A model generated the notes under the pieces. It searched no databases and was not told the DNA's origin. It saw only the letters and a list, made by a program, of their open reading frames with translations. From the NCBI GenBank assembly GCA_000411415.1, contig KE150450.1, positions 1,256,498-1,289,359 of the forward strand: 32,862 nt of DNA, given 5' to 3'. The stretch comes from Actinomyces sp. HPA0247. Lineage in GTDB: Bacteria > Actinomycetota > Actinomycetes > Actinomycetales > Actinomycetaceae. Shown here piece by piece: positions 1 to 6,458 of this stretch; within the stretch, counting starts at the first letter, position 1; each line of letters starts with the position of its first letter. The position numbers and the translations under genes are program-made.

Positions 1-60
1 GGGAGAGTTTTGTACCGGTTGGGCTGCTGGTGTGGGTGTGCTGGGAGAGTTTTGTACCGG
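1..60. repeat. Two 18-bp direct repeats, possible end of another IS
   Basis: The 18-mer GGGAGAGTTTTGTACCGG occurs at 1-18 and again, identically, at 43-60 (42-bp period). Its core GTTTTGT-ACCGG resembles the outer end of the neighbouring IS3 element (GTTTTGTGGACCGG, two extra bases), so it could be the terminal repeat of a related element lying to the left of the window. The 59 bases from 61 to 119 show no gene. Confidence 0.5.
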
Positions 61-119
61 AGATACTGCTGAGGCTACTCATGATGAGCGTCTGTCTGTG
101 CCTTCACTGTCCTTGGCCT

Positions 120-156
120 GGTCTGGTTTTGTGGACCGGGTGTTTTGAGGGTTGTT
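120..156. repeat. Left terminal inverted repeat of IS3 element
   Basis: Begins GGTCTGGTTTTGTGGACCGG and continues to GAGGGTTGTT. It matches the reverse complement of 1332-1371 with a few mismatches and small gaps. The CCT just outside it (117-119) is repeated outside the other end. Confidence 0.8.
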
Positions 157-161
157 GGTTG

Positions 162-983
162 TTATTGGTGGTGTTGTGCCCATTGGCGCGCGTATTGGTT
201 GGGTGAGAGCCAGTCCAGCGCGCTGTGGGGGTGCTCTTCATTGTAGCGGTGGGACCAGGCGCCGATTAGTGCGCGCGCGTGGTCAAGCCCTTCGAACATG
301 TTGTCCTCCAGGAGTTCATCACGCATCCGGTTGTGCAAGGATTCCACGAACCCGTTATGCCAGGGTTGGCCCGGCGGGATGAACGCTTGGAGCGTGTTGT
401 GCTCGTTGGCCCAGCGCCCCATGGCGGCGGCGATGAATTCGGGCCCGTTATCGGCGCGCAGCACCTGGGGTGCCCCATGGGTTAGGGCAGCCAGGTCAAG
501 CATTTCGATCACGTCGGCGGCTCCCATACGCCGCTCGACGCGGAAAGCCAGGTGCTGGCGCGTGAACTCATCGATGAGGTTACAGACCTTGAACACGCGT
601 CCCCTCCAGTCCGAATCGAACTGGAAATCAATGGCCCACACCTGCCCCGGCGCGCTAGCCTTGACCAGGCGCTGGAGGCGCGGCGCAGTGCGGGGCTTGG
701 GGGCTTTGCGCGGGCGCACGCGCAGTCCTTCGGTGCGCCACAAGCGCCGGAACGTATCACGCCCCACGACAATGCCCTCGCTCTTGGCCCGCGCCCAGGC
801 GCGTTTATAGCCCCAGCGTCGATGCGTGGCGGCAAAATCGTTCATCCACTGGCGCACAGGCCCATGATCACGCAGCGTTTTCGCCCCGCCCGCCGCGCGG
901 GCCCGGCAATACGCTGACCGGGACAGCCCGGCAACGCGGCATGCAAGGCGCTGAGAAAACCCCTGGCCAACCAGGTAGCTCAC
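162..983 (-). CDS. IS3-family transposase OrfB (DDE catalytic part)
   Basis: This is the integrase-like catalytic part of an IS3 transposase. The 273 residues given here start at a GTG (983), but the open frame continues upstream through LSPARRHEA to the frameshift site, so the natural product is probably the roughly 377-residue OrfAB fusion made by -1 slippage rather than a separate protein. Visible elements are an N-terminal HTH_21-like segment (MNDFAATHRRWGYKRAW) and the rve core with the DDE triad: Asp in WAIDFQF, Asp in RADNGPEF and Glu in NGFVESLHNRMRDELL. The C-terminal HSALDWLSPNQYA is also typical of the family. No frameshift or premature stop is seen. Confidence 0.93.
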   Translation of the reverse strand: MSYLVGQGFSQRLACRVAGLSRSAYCRARAAGGAKTLRDHGPVRQWMNDFAATHRRWGYKRAWARAKSEGIVVGRDTFRRLWRTEGLRVRPRKAPKPRTAPRLQRLVKASAPGQVWAIDFQFDSDWRGRVFKVCNLIDEFTRQHLAFRVERRMGAADVIEMLDLAALTHGAPQVLRADNGPEFIAAAMGRWANEHNTLQAFIPPGQPWHNGFVESLHNRMRDELLEDNMFEGLDHARALIGAWSHRYNEEHPHSALDWLSPNQYARQWAQHHQ

Positions 984-1006
984 AGCCTCGTGCCTGCGCG
1001 CCGGGC

Positions 1007-1294
1007 TTAGAAGTTTCCCTCCGCCAGCTCTCGCAACGCTGCCTTCTCCAGCTCTGCTTGGCCCAGCAACTGTTTGAGGCGCGCGTTTTGCTCACGCAAC
1101 TCACGCAGTTCCTTGGCCTCACTACGATTCATTGACCCATAACGCTGACGCCACCGGCACAACGTCGCCTCACTGATACCCAGCACGCGGCAGGCCTGGG
1201 CCGTACTCATGCCCTCACCTCGCAACGCTTCGGCCTTCTCCAGCTTCACGACAATCTGCTCAGGCGTGTGCTTCGAGAACTTCCTCATGGTCAT
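1007..1294 (-). CDS. IS3-family transposase OrfA (DNA-binding subunit)
   Basis: The product is 95 residues. It has an N-terminal helix-turn-helix (residues about 8-50, with the motif QACRVLGISEATLCRW) that would bind the terminal repeats, followed by a leucine-zipper-like helix (about 60-90) used for multimerisation in this family. It ends in ALRELAEGNF and a TAA at 1007-1009. Two in-frame ATGs (1294 and 1288) are possible starts; the first is taken. The frame of orfB overlaps the end in the -1 register, and the slippery heptamer at 1013-1019 lies just before the stop, so part of the product should be made as an OrfAB fusion transposase. Confidence 0.92.
   Translation of the reverse strand: MTMRKFSKHTPEQIVVKLEKAEALRGEGMSTAQACRVLGISEATLCRWRQRYGSMNRSEAKELRELREQNARLKQLLGQAELEKAALRELAEGNF
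1013..1019 (-). promoter_or_regulatory. Programmed -1 ribosomal frameshift heptamer GGGAAAC
   Basis: On the minus strand the orfA reading phase is G-GGA-AAC, exactly the X-XXY-YYZ form of a -1 slippery site. Slippage here joins orfA (codon AAC) to CTT-CTA-AGC-CCG of the orfB frame, giving the junction GN-LLSPARRHEA, the usual start of IS3 OrfB. The orfA stop lies two codons further on. Confidence 0.8.
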
Positions 1295-1331
1295 CCATTC
1301 TGCCCGGCCACAAGCAGCCGGGACTACTCAG

Positions 1332-1371
1332 AACAACCCTCTCAAAACAAACGGTCCGAAAAACCCAGACC
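1332..1371. repeat. Right terminal inverted repeat of IS3 element
   Basis: The reverse complement begins GGTCTGGGTTTTTCGGACCG, matching the left end. It lies 38 bases upstream of orfA and so would also hold or adjoin the transposase promoter. CCT follows at 1372-1374. Confidence 0.8.
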
Positions 1372-1409
1372 CCTCCATCCTTGTGGTCGCCTCTCATCAG
1401 GCGGGGAGA

Positions 1410-1523
1410 AATTTCGCATGCAATTCCCCTGAGTGTATTTCAAAATATGAACTCAGATCGTTGAAATTCTGCGGTTTGTGGGTCGTCGCGGGTGTGAGCC
1501 CTCAGGGAATTGCATGCGAAATT
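1410..1523. repeat. Long inverted repeat, 24/23-bp arms
   Basis: The left arm (1410-1433, core TTTCGCATGCAATTCCC) and the right arm (1501-1523) are reverse complements apart from one extra C in the left arm. The 67-base interior is AT-richer than its surroundings and has no ORF. Each arm contains the palindrome GCATGC. It could be a small non-autonomous element (MITE-like) or a cruciform/transcribed hairpin. No target duplication is obvious. It lies 39 bases from the IS3 element. Confidence 0.75.
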
Positions 1524-1640
1524 GTGGGGGGATGTCGCTCAGGGGCGCCGGAGCGATGCCGATAGTCGCGTCGATGGGCCGAACCGGTGGCGGCGTGCGT
1601 GTAGTTGCGGGTGGGCTGGTCCGGCGCTCGGCTGGTGCGG

Positions 1641-1980
1641 CAGATGGCGGTCGGCCAAGGCAACAGGCGGCAGGTAACAGGTGGCAGATGCGGTCGGCCA
1701 AGGCGGCGGGCAACAGTCGGCAGGCAACAGGCAACAGGCGGTAGACAGCGGTCGGCAGACGGAAGGCAGCGGTCGACTAGGGCAGCAGATGGAAGGCCGC
1801 AGGTAGCAGACAGCGGTCGGCCAAGGCAACAGGCGGCAGACAGTGGGCGGCAGATGGCGGTCGGCCAGGGCAACAGTCGGCAGGCCGCAGGTAGCAGACA
1901 GCGGTCGGCCAAGGCAACAGGCGGCAGACAGGGGCGGCAGGCAGAAGGTAGCAGACAGTAGACGGCAGACAACAGGAAGC
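1641..1980. repeat. Degenerate ~44-bp tandem repeat array
   Basis: The word CGGTCGG followed by CCAAGG or a close variant starts at 1648, 1691, 1749, 1770, 1814, 1858 and 1902; the last four are exactly 44 bp apart. A 50-bp segment is duplicated exactly (1794-1843 and 1882-1931). The unit itself is made of shorter related words (GGCAACAGGCGGCAG, GCAGACAG), giving a layered repeat. The period is not a multiple of three and the open frames over it are low-complexity, so I treat it as non-coding. It fills the space after the ROK gene. Confidence 0.85.
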
Positions 1981-2037
1981 AAGCAGCCGACGCGTCAGAC
2001 CTGCCGCTGCAGCAACACCAACGCCGCACGGTGCCGA

Positions 2038-3168
2038 CTACGCGGCTCGGGCCGCGATGTAGCCCTGCAACGCAATGACCCCGGCACCACGAGACCACGC
2101 CTCGTTGGAGCCGTCGGAGAGGGTGACGCGAATCGAGGTGGCTCGCGGGTCGCGCACTTCGCCGATGCCCTCCCGGACGGCATCGCCGCTCAGGGATGCG
2201 AGAGCGACGCCCTCGCCGCCGATGATCACGAGCTCGGGTGCTGTCAACGACGCCACCAGGCCAATGAGCCTGCCGAGAGCACGCCCCGACGCCGCCAAAA
2301 TCGCCTCGACAGCGGGGTGCTTCTCAGAAGCGAGAGTGATGACGTCGCTCCACTCGAGGCGGCGGCCGACGGCGGCTGACGCGTCCCGACAGATCGCGGG
2401 GGTCGTCAGCATGGCTTCGGCGCAACCCCGGTGCCCCTGGGAGCAGATGGGGCCCAGGGGGTCCAACGGCCAGTGCCCGACGAGGCCGATGCCCGAGTCC
2501 TCGTTCTCCAGGCGCGCCCCGTTCGCGACGCACCCGTAGCCCACGCCCACGCCGACCGTGATGACCGCGAAGTTGGAGTGGCCGGTGCCCGACCCGAACC
2601 AGTGCTGAATCTGCGTGTAGGCGGACAGGTCGTTTGCGACGAAGGCAGGCAGGTGGGTCGCCTCGGATACGAGGGAAGCGAGCGGGACGTCGTGCCACTT
2701 GAGGAAGGGGGCCGACTCGACGGTGCCGTCGGCGTTCACGATGCCGCCGACAGCGATGCCGATCGCGTCGATGTGGTAGGCCGAGCGGGCACGGTGGGCC
2801 AGGTCCGCGATCGCCCGGACGACGCGGACGGGCGTGAGGGAGTCGAGGGGGACTCGGTAGGAATCGCGCGGAGTCGCCTTCAGGTCGATGACGGTGGCGT
2901 CGAGTGCGCTATCCGTCAGCTTGATGCCCAGGAAGTAGTGCGAGGAGGGGACGACGTCGAGGGGGATGGTCGGGCGACCGGAGGTGCGCTGGGTCGCTTC
3001 GGGAACCTCGGCGAGGAGGCCCGAGGCGATGAGCTCCGTCGAGATGCGTGTGAGCGTCGCGGGGGCCAGGCCGAGGCGTCGGGCCAGTTCAGCGCGGCCG
3101 AGCGGGCCGTGGATGAGGACTTCGAGCGCGACCGCAGAAGCGAGCTCGTCTTTGGGCTGCCAGGTCAT
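2038..3168 (-). CDS. ROK-family transcriptional regulator
   Basis: A sugar-responsive regulator, probably the repressor of the divergent transport and glycosidase operon. Residues about 25-60 form a winged helix-turn-helix (GPLGRAELARRLGLAPATLT); the rest is a ROK fold with VANDLSAY and a glycine-rich VITVGVGVGYG. Numbering from the upstream ATG, the structural zinc site has H234, C244 and C251, but the second Cys of the usual CxCG motif is Gln (CSQGHRGC). I chose the ATG at 3168 over that at 3174 because an AAAGGA ribosome site (minus strand, 3175-3180) is 6 bases from the former and touches the latter; the product is 376 residues. Effector and DNA site are unknown; an isomaltooligosaccharide or glucose is a guess from context. 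Confidence 0.88.
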   Translation of the reverse strand: MTWQPKDELASAVALEVLIHGPLGRAELARRLGLAPATLTRISTELIASGLLAEVPEATQRTSGRPTIPLDVVPSSHYFLGIKLTDSALDATVIDLKATPRDSYRVPLDSLTPVRVVRAIADLAHRARSAYHIDAIGIAVGGIVNADGTVESAPFLKWHDVPLASLVSEATHLPAFVANDLSAYTQIQHWFGSGTGHSNFAVITVGVGVGYGCVANGARLENEDSGIGLVGHWPLDPLGPICSQGHRGCAEAMLTTPAICRDASAAVGRRLEWSDVITLASEKHPAVEAILAASGRALGRLIGLVASLTAPELVIIGGEGVALASLSGDAVREGIGEVRDPRATSIRVTLSDGSNEAWSRGAGVIALQGYIAARAA

Positions 3169-3174
3169 GACCAT

Positions 3175-3180
3175 TCCTTT
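3175..3180 (-). promoter_or_regulatory. Ribosome binding site deciding the ROK gene start
   Basis: AAAGGA on the minus strand. Its 6-base distance to the ATG at 3168 is normal, while it abuts the ATG at 3174, so the shorter protein is favoured. Confidence 0.6.
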
Positions 3181-3198
3181 CTGGTGAAAAAAAGATTA

Positions 3199-3204
3199 CA
3201 CGTG
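3199..3204. promoter_or_regulatory. CACGTG palindrome, possible operator
   Basis: A 6-bp perfect palindrome in the divergent ROK/transport intergenic region, close to the ROK start. Only a weak candidate site. Confidence 0.2.
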
Positions 3205-3226
3205 AATCTCAAATTTGCCTAGCGTA

Positions 3227-3255
3227 TTGACAAGACTAATTTTGCGTGGTGAAAT
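3227..3255 (+). promoter_or_regulatory. Candidate sigma70-type promoter of the glucan-use operon
   Basis: A consensus -35 box TTGACA (3227-3232), 17 bases, then TGAAAT (3250-3255) as -10. It lies 52 bases before the binding-protein gene and points to it. The -35 box is in an AT-rich patch that is unusual in this window. Confidence 0.55.
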
Positions 3256-3275
3256 TACCTCCAAGCGGCCAAAGG

Positions 3276-3287
3276 TGGTCGCGATCA
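3276..3287. promoter_or_regulatory. Candidate operator TGGTCGCGATCA
   Basis: An imperfect 12-bp palindrome (five of six pairs) with a central TCGCGA, between the predicted promoter and the binding-protein start. Its position downstream of the promoter would suit a repressor. It could bind the divergent ROK regulator or another sugar repressor. Confidence 0.3.
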
Positions 3288-3306
3288 CGAGAAAGATCAC
3301 AGTGCA

Positions 3307-4611
3307 ATGAAGCAGAAGCGTCTCCTCACCGTCGGTGTCACCCTTTTCGCTGCGGCCTCGATGCTCGCAGCCTGTGGCGGTAACACTGCCGACCAGTCAT
3401 CGTCCTCCGACTCCGGATCCGGCTCCTCGACCGTCGAACTGACCCTGTGGGGCACGTACGGCGCGGGCTCCAACAGTGCGCAGAAGGACGCGCTGGAGAA
3501 GGAAATCATCCCCGCCTTCGAGAAGGCAAACCCCGGAATCACCATCAAGTACGTCGATATGCCCTACGACGGCCTCAAGCAGAAGCTCACGACCGGCGCC
3601 GCGGCCGGAGAGCTGCCCGACCTGATCCGTACCGACCTCGGTTGGAACGCTCAGTTCGCCAAGCTGGGCGTCCTCAAGCAGCTCGATGGAAACATGCCGA
3701 ACTATGACGCGCTCGCGGCCAAGGTCTATCCGGGCCTGCTGGGCACGACTCTGTACAACGGCCACCACTACGGCCTGCCCCTGGATACGAACACGCGCGT
3801 GCTCATCTCCAACCCCGATGCCCTGTCGAAGCTCGGCGTCGACAAGGCGCCTGAGACCTTCGACGAACTCAAGGATCTCGCCACCAAGGCCAAGGACGCG
3901 GGCGGATCGGTCTACGCGTTCGCAGACGGCGACATCTCGCAGTGGAACATCATGCCGTGGATCTGGAGCGCGGGCGGCGACATTTCCGACCCCGACCAGA
4001 CGAAGGCCTCGGGCTACCTGGACTCCGATAAGTCCGTGGCCGGCGTCCAGTTCCTCGTCGACCTGTACAAGGAGGGGCAGATCCCCAACGCGATCATCGG
4101 CAACGAGGGCGCGACCAAGACGCAGGACGGCATGCCGAACGGCGAGTACGCGACGATCCTCGACGGCCCGTGGATGGACCAGATCTGGGCGGGCTCCTAC
4201 CCGGACTTCAAGCCCACCTACTCCAAGGTCCCCGCCGGTGAGGGCGGATCGATCTCGGTCGTCGGCGGCGAGTCCATCGTCATCACGGAGCAGACCAAGA
4301 ATCTCGAGGCCTCGTACAAGTTCCTCGAGTTCACCCAGTCGCGCGAGTTCCAGCTGCCGATGAGCAAGGCCGGCCAGATGACGGTCGTCGCCGAGTACGC
4401 GGCCGAGGAGGCCGAGGCGACGCCGGGTACAAAGATCTTCTCCGAGCAGCTCAAGACCGCGAAGTCTCGCCTGTCCATCCCCGATTCCGGGAAGGTCGAC
4501 GAGATCCTCAAGACCGAGCTGACCCCCGCCTTCGAAGGCAAGGTGACCGTCAAGGAAGCCCTGACGAAGGCCGCACAGCAGATTGACCCGCTCCTGAGCG
4601 CCGCCAAGTAA
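3307..4611 (+). CDS. Sugar ABC transporter substrate-binding lipoprotein (CUT1)
   Basis: An extracellular, membrane-tethered solute-binding protein of 434 residues. It has a lipoprotein signal peptide with lipobox LAAC (Cys23), a Ser-rich linker, then a type I periplasmic-binding fold (LTLWGTYG near residue 46, AGELPDLIRTDLGW, a C-terminal KEALTKAAQQIDPLL). It is followed at once by two CUT1 permeases and intracellular glucosidases. Because the downstream enzymes act on alpha-1,6-glucans, the likely ligands are isomaltooligosaccharides, linear or cyclic; this is inferred from context only. The ribosome site is weak. A strong hairpin after the stop probably lets this gene be expressed above the permeases. 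Confidence 0.93.
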   Translation: MKQKRLLTVGVTLFAAASMLAACGGNTADQSSSSDSGSGSSTVELTLWGTYGAGSNSAQKDALEKEIIPAFEKANPGITIKYVDMPYDGLKQKLTTGAAAGELPDLIRTDLGWNAQFAKLGVLKQLDGNMPNYDALAAKVYPGLLGTTLYNGHHYGLPLDTNTRVLISNPDALSKLGVDKAPETFDELKDLATKAKDAGGSVYAFADGDISQWNIMPWIWSAGGDISDPDQTKASGYLDSDKSVAGVQFLVDLYKEGQIPNAIIGNEGATKTQDGMPNGEYATILDGPWMDQIWAGSYPDFKPTYSKVPAGEGGSISVVGGESIVITEQTKNLEASYKFLEFTQSREFQLPMSKAGQMTVVAEYAAEEAEATPGTKIFSEQLKTAKSRLSIPDSGKVDEILKTELTPAFEGKVTVKEALTKAAQQIDPLLSAAK

Positions 4612-4630
4612 CCTGGCGTCGCTCCTGCAA

Positions 4631-4667
4631 CCGGGCCCGGCCCCCACGCGCGCGGGGCTGGGCCCGG
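4631..4667 (+). promoter_or_regulatory. Intercistronic hairpin between binding protein and permeases
   Basis: Arms CCGGGCCCGGCCCC (4631-4644) and GGGGCTGGGCCCGG (4654-4667) form a 14-bp stem with one G-U pair and a 9-base loop. There is no T tract, and the ribosome site of the next gene (GAAAGGA) follows immediately. Such hairpins after binding-protein genes commonly stabilise the upstream mRNA or attenuate read-through. Confidence 0.75.
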
Positions 4668-4680
4668 GAAAGGACTCCTC

Positions 4681-5616
4681 ATGAGCACCCCCACCGCGGA
4701 CGAGGCCGTGGCGCCTCGCGCGCGTCGGCGTTCCTCCCGGAGGAACCCGGTGGCCCCCTACCTGTTCTTGGCACCGGGAATGATCCTGTTCGCCCTGTGC
4801 GTCCTGTACCCCATGGTGCGTTCGGGGCAGATGAGCTTTTACGACTGGAACATCGTGAAGGGCTCGAACTCGGACTTTGTGGGCCTGGACAATTACGTGA
4901 AGGCCTTCCATGACCCATCGTTTTGGACGGGTCTGGGTAACTCTGGGATCTACATGGTGCTGACGGTGCCCCCGCAGATCATCCTCGGCCTCGCCGTTGC
5001 GATGCTGCTGCGCTCGAAGGCGCCGCTCCAGCCCCTGTTCCGGGTGCTCTACTACCTGCCCGTGGTCACGTCCTGGGTGGTTGTGTCGCTGCTCTTCAAG
5101 TACCTGTTCGCCGACCAGGGGCTCATTAACTACATGCTGGGGACCGCCCACCTGGGCGCGGGGGACACGTCGTGGCTGTCGAACCGTTGGACGGCGATGA
5201 TCGCGATCTGCGCGCTGGGGGTGTGGAAGGGCATCGGCTGGTCGATGATGATCTTCCTCGCCGCCCTCCAGGGGGTGCCCAAGGAGCTGGAGGAGGCTGC
5301 CCTCGTCGATGGGGCGAACTGGTGGCAGCGCTTCAAGGCCGTGACCGTGCCGGCGATCTGGCCGGCCACCGTCTTCGTCATCGTGATGCTGGTGATCGGC
5401 GGACTCAACGTCTTCACGTCGGTGCTGCTCATGACGAAGGGTGGGCCCAACGGCCAGACCGAGGTGCTGCTCACCTACATGTATCGTCTGGCGTTCTCCG
5501 ACTTGAACTTCGGGTACGGCTCGGCGATCGCGGTCGTCCTGACGATCCTCGTGTTCATCATTTCGATTGTTCAGCTCAAGGTGTTGAACCGCGACGACGA
5601 AAGGGCGGGAGCATGA
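4681..5616 (+). CDS. Sugar ABC transporter permease, MalF/UgpA type
   Basis: One of two membrane subunits of the CUT1 importer, 311 residues. A basic N-terminus (ARRRSSRRN) precedes a first membrane segment (PYLFLAPGMILFALCVLYPM, about 26-45), and five more hydrophobic segments follow. The EAA loop that docks the ATPase is visible (EELEEAALVDGANWWQRF, then VPAIWP). The ATG at 4681 has GAAAGGA seven bases upstream. The stop overlaps the next permease start (ATGA), indicating translational coupling. Confidence 0.94.
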   Translation: MSTPTADEAVAPRARRRSSRRNPVAPYLFLAPGMILFALCVLYPMVRSGQMSFYDWNIVKGSNSDFVGLDNYVKAFHDPSFWTGLGNSGIYMVLTVPPQIILGLAVAMLLRSKAPLQPLFRVLYYLPVVTSWVVVSLLFKYLFADQGLINYMLGTAHLGAGDTSWLSNRWTAMIAICALGVWKGIGWSMMIFLAALQGVPKELEEAALVDGANWWQRFKAVTVPAIWPATVFVIVMLVIGGLNVFTSVLLMTKGGPNGQTEVLLTYMYRLAFSDLNFGYGSAIAVVLTILVFIISIVQLKVLNRDDERAGA

Positions 5617-6458
5617 GCACGTCACGCAAAACGATGCACGCCGCCGGAACGTCGCTGCGCTTCGTCGTCCTGACGGTCGGTGCGATCGTCATGATCCTGC
5701 CCTTCGCCTACATGGTGTCGACGGCCTTCAAGCCGCAGGCCTATGTCCTGGAGACGCCCCCGAAGTTCATTCCGGACCCGGGCACGGTCGACAACTTCGT
5801 GCAGGCGTGGACGACGCAGGATTTTTCCCGCTACGCCCTGAATTCGGCGTTCGTGTCCGTGACCTCGACGGTGCTGGCCGTGTGGCTCTCCTCGATGATG
5901 GCCTACGCGTTCGCGCGATTCGATTTCCCGGGCAAGGAGTGGTTTTTCCGGGCCCTCCTCCTCGGCCTCATGATCCCCTCGATGATGCTCATCATCCCGC
6001 AGTTCGTGCTCACCAAGCAGCTGCACCTCATCGATAACCTGTGGGCCCTCGTGCTGTTCTACGTGTCGGGAAACCTGGCGCTTAACACGTTCCTGCTGCG
6101 CAGTTTCTTCGAGGGGATCCCGCGTGAGCTCGACGAGGCCATGGAGGTCGACGGTGCGAACGTGTGGACCCGCTACTGGCGCCTCGCGATGCCGCTGGCC
6201 CGGCCCGCGCTCGCGACGACCGTTATCTTCACCTTCCTGGCCACCTGGGACGAGTTCGCGTGGGCCCTCACGGTCATTTCGACGGAAACGAAACGCACTC
6301 TCCCGATCGCTATTCAGCTGTTCCACGGGCAAAACTCCACGCAGTGGGGGCTCGTGTTTGCCGCGTCCCTCATCGCGATCCTCCCCGTCATCGTTGTGTA
6401 CCTGGTCTTCCAACGTCACTTCGTCGCGGGCCTGACCGCAGGAGCCGTGAAAGGATGA
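5613..6458 (+). CDS. Sugar ABC transporter permease, MalG/UgpE type
   Basis: The second membrane subunit of the importer, 281 residues. The frame stays open far upstream inside the previous gene, but the true start is the ATG at 5613 (STSRKTMHAAG), which overlaps the preceding stop by ATGA. The first membrane segment is about residues 14-36 (FVVLTVGAIVMILPFAYMVS), followed by a MalG-like extracytoplasmic stretch (TAFKPQAYVLETPPKF). The EAA loop is RELDEAMEVDGANVWTRYW. It overlaps the next gene by ATGA. No ATP-binding subunit is encoded in the locus. Confidence 0.94.
   Translation: MSTSRKTMHAAGTSLRFVVLTVGAIVMILPFAYMVSTAFKPQAYVLETPPKFIPDPGTVDNFVQAWTTQDFSRYALNSAFVSVTSTVLAVWLSSMMAYAFARFDFPGKEWFFRALLLGLMIPSMMLIIPQFVLTKQLHLIDNLWALVLFYVSGNLALNTFLLRSFFEGIPRELDEAMEVDGANVWTRYWRLAMPLARPALATTVIFTFLATWDEFAWALTVISTETKRTLPIAIQLFHGQNSTQWGLVFAASLIAILPVIVVYLVFQRHFVAGLTAGAVKG

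Larger units (their letters stand above)
120..1371 (-). mobile_element. Complete IS3-family insertion sequence
   Basis: The element is about 1252 bp. The left end (120 to about 156, beginning GGTCTGG) and the right end (about 1332 to 1371, ending CCAGACC) are imperfect inverted repeats sharing the blocks GGTCTGG, GGACCG, TGTTTTGAG and GGGTTGTT. The flanking triplets are CCT at 117-119 and CCT at 1372-1374, consistent with a 3-bp target duplication. Inside are orfA and orfB on the minus strand, in the two-frame arrangement typical of the IS3 family. OrfA and the junction sequence look most like the IS407/IS51 subgroup. All catalytic residues are present and no stop interrupts either frame, so it is probably intact. 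Confidence 0.9.

Noticed and set aside
1641-1980. Possible CRISPR array
   Set aside because: Units are degenerate along their whole length with no unique spacers and no cas genes near by.
1502-2098. Open frame of 198 residues on the minus strand across the repeat array
   Set aside because: The translation is Cys/Leu/Pro-rich repeats dictated by the 44-bp DNA repeat, whose period is not a multiple of three; there is no start context or domain.
3397-5625. 742-residue open frame antisense to the transporter genes
   Set aside because: High-GC third-position bias keeps the antisense frame open; the translation is low-complexity and the sense genes are clear.
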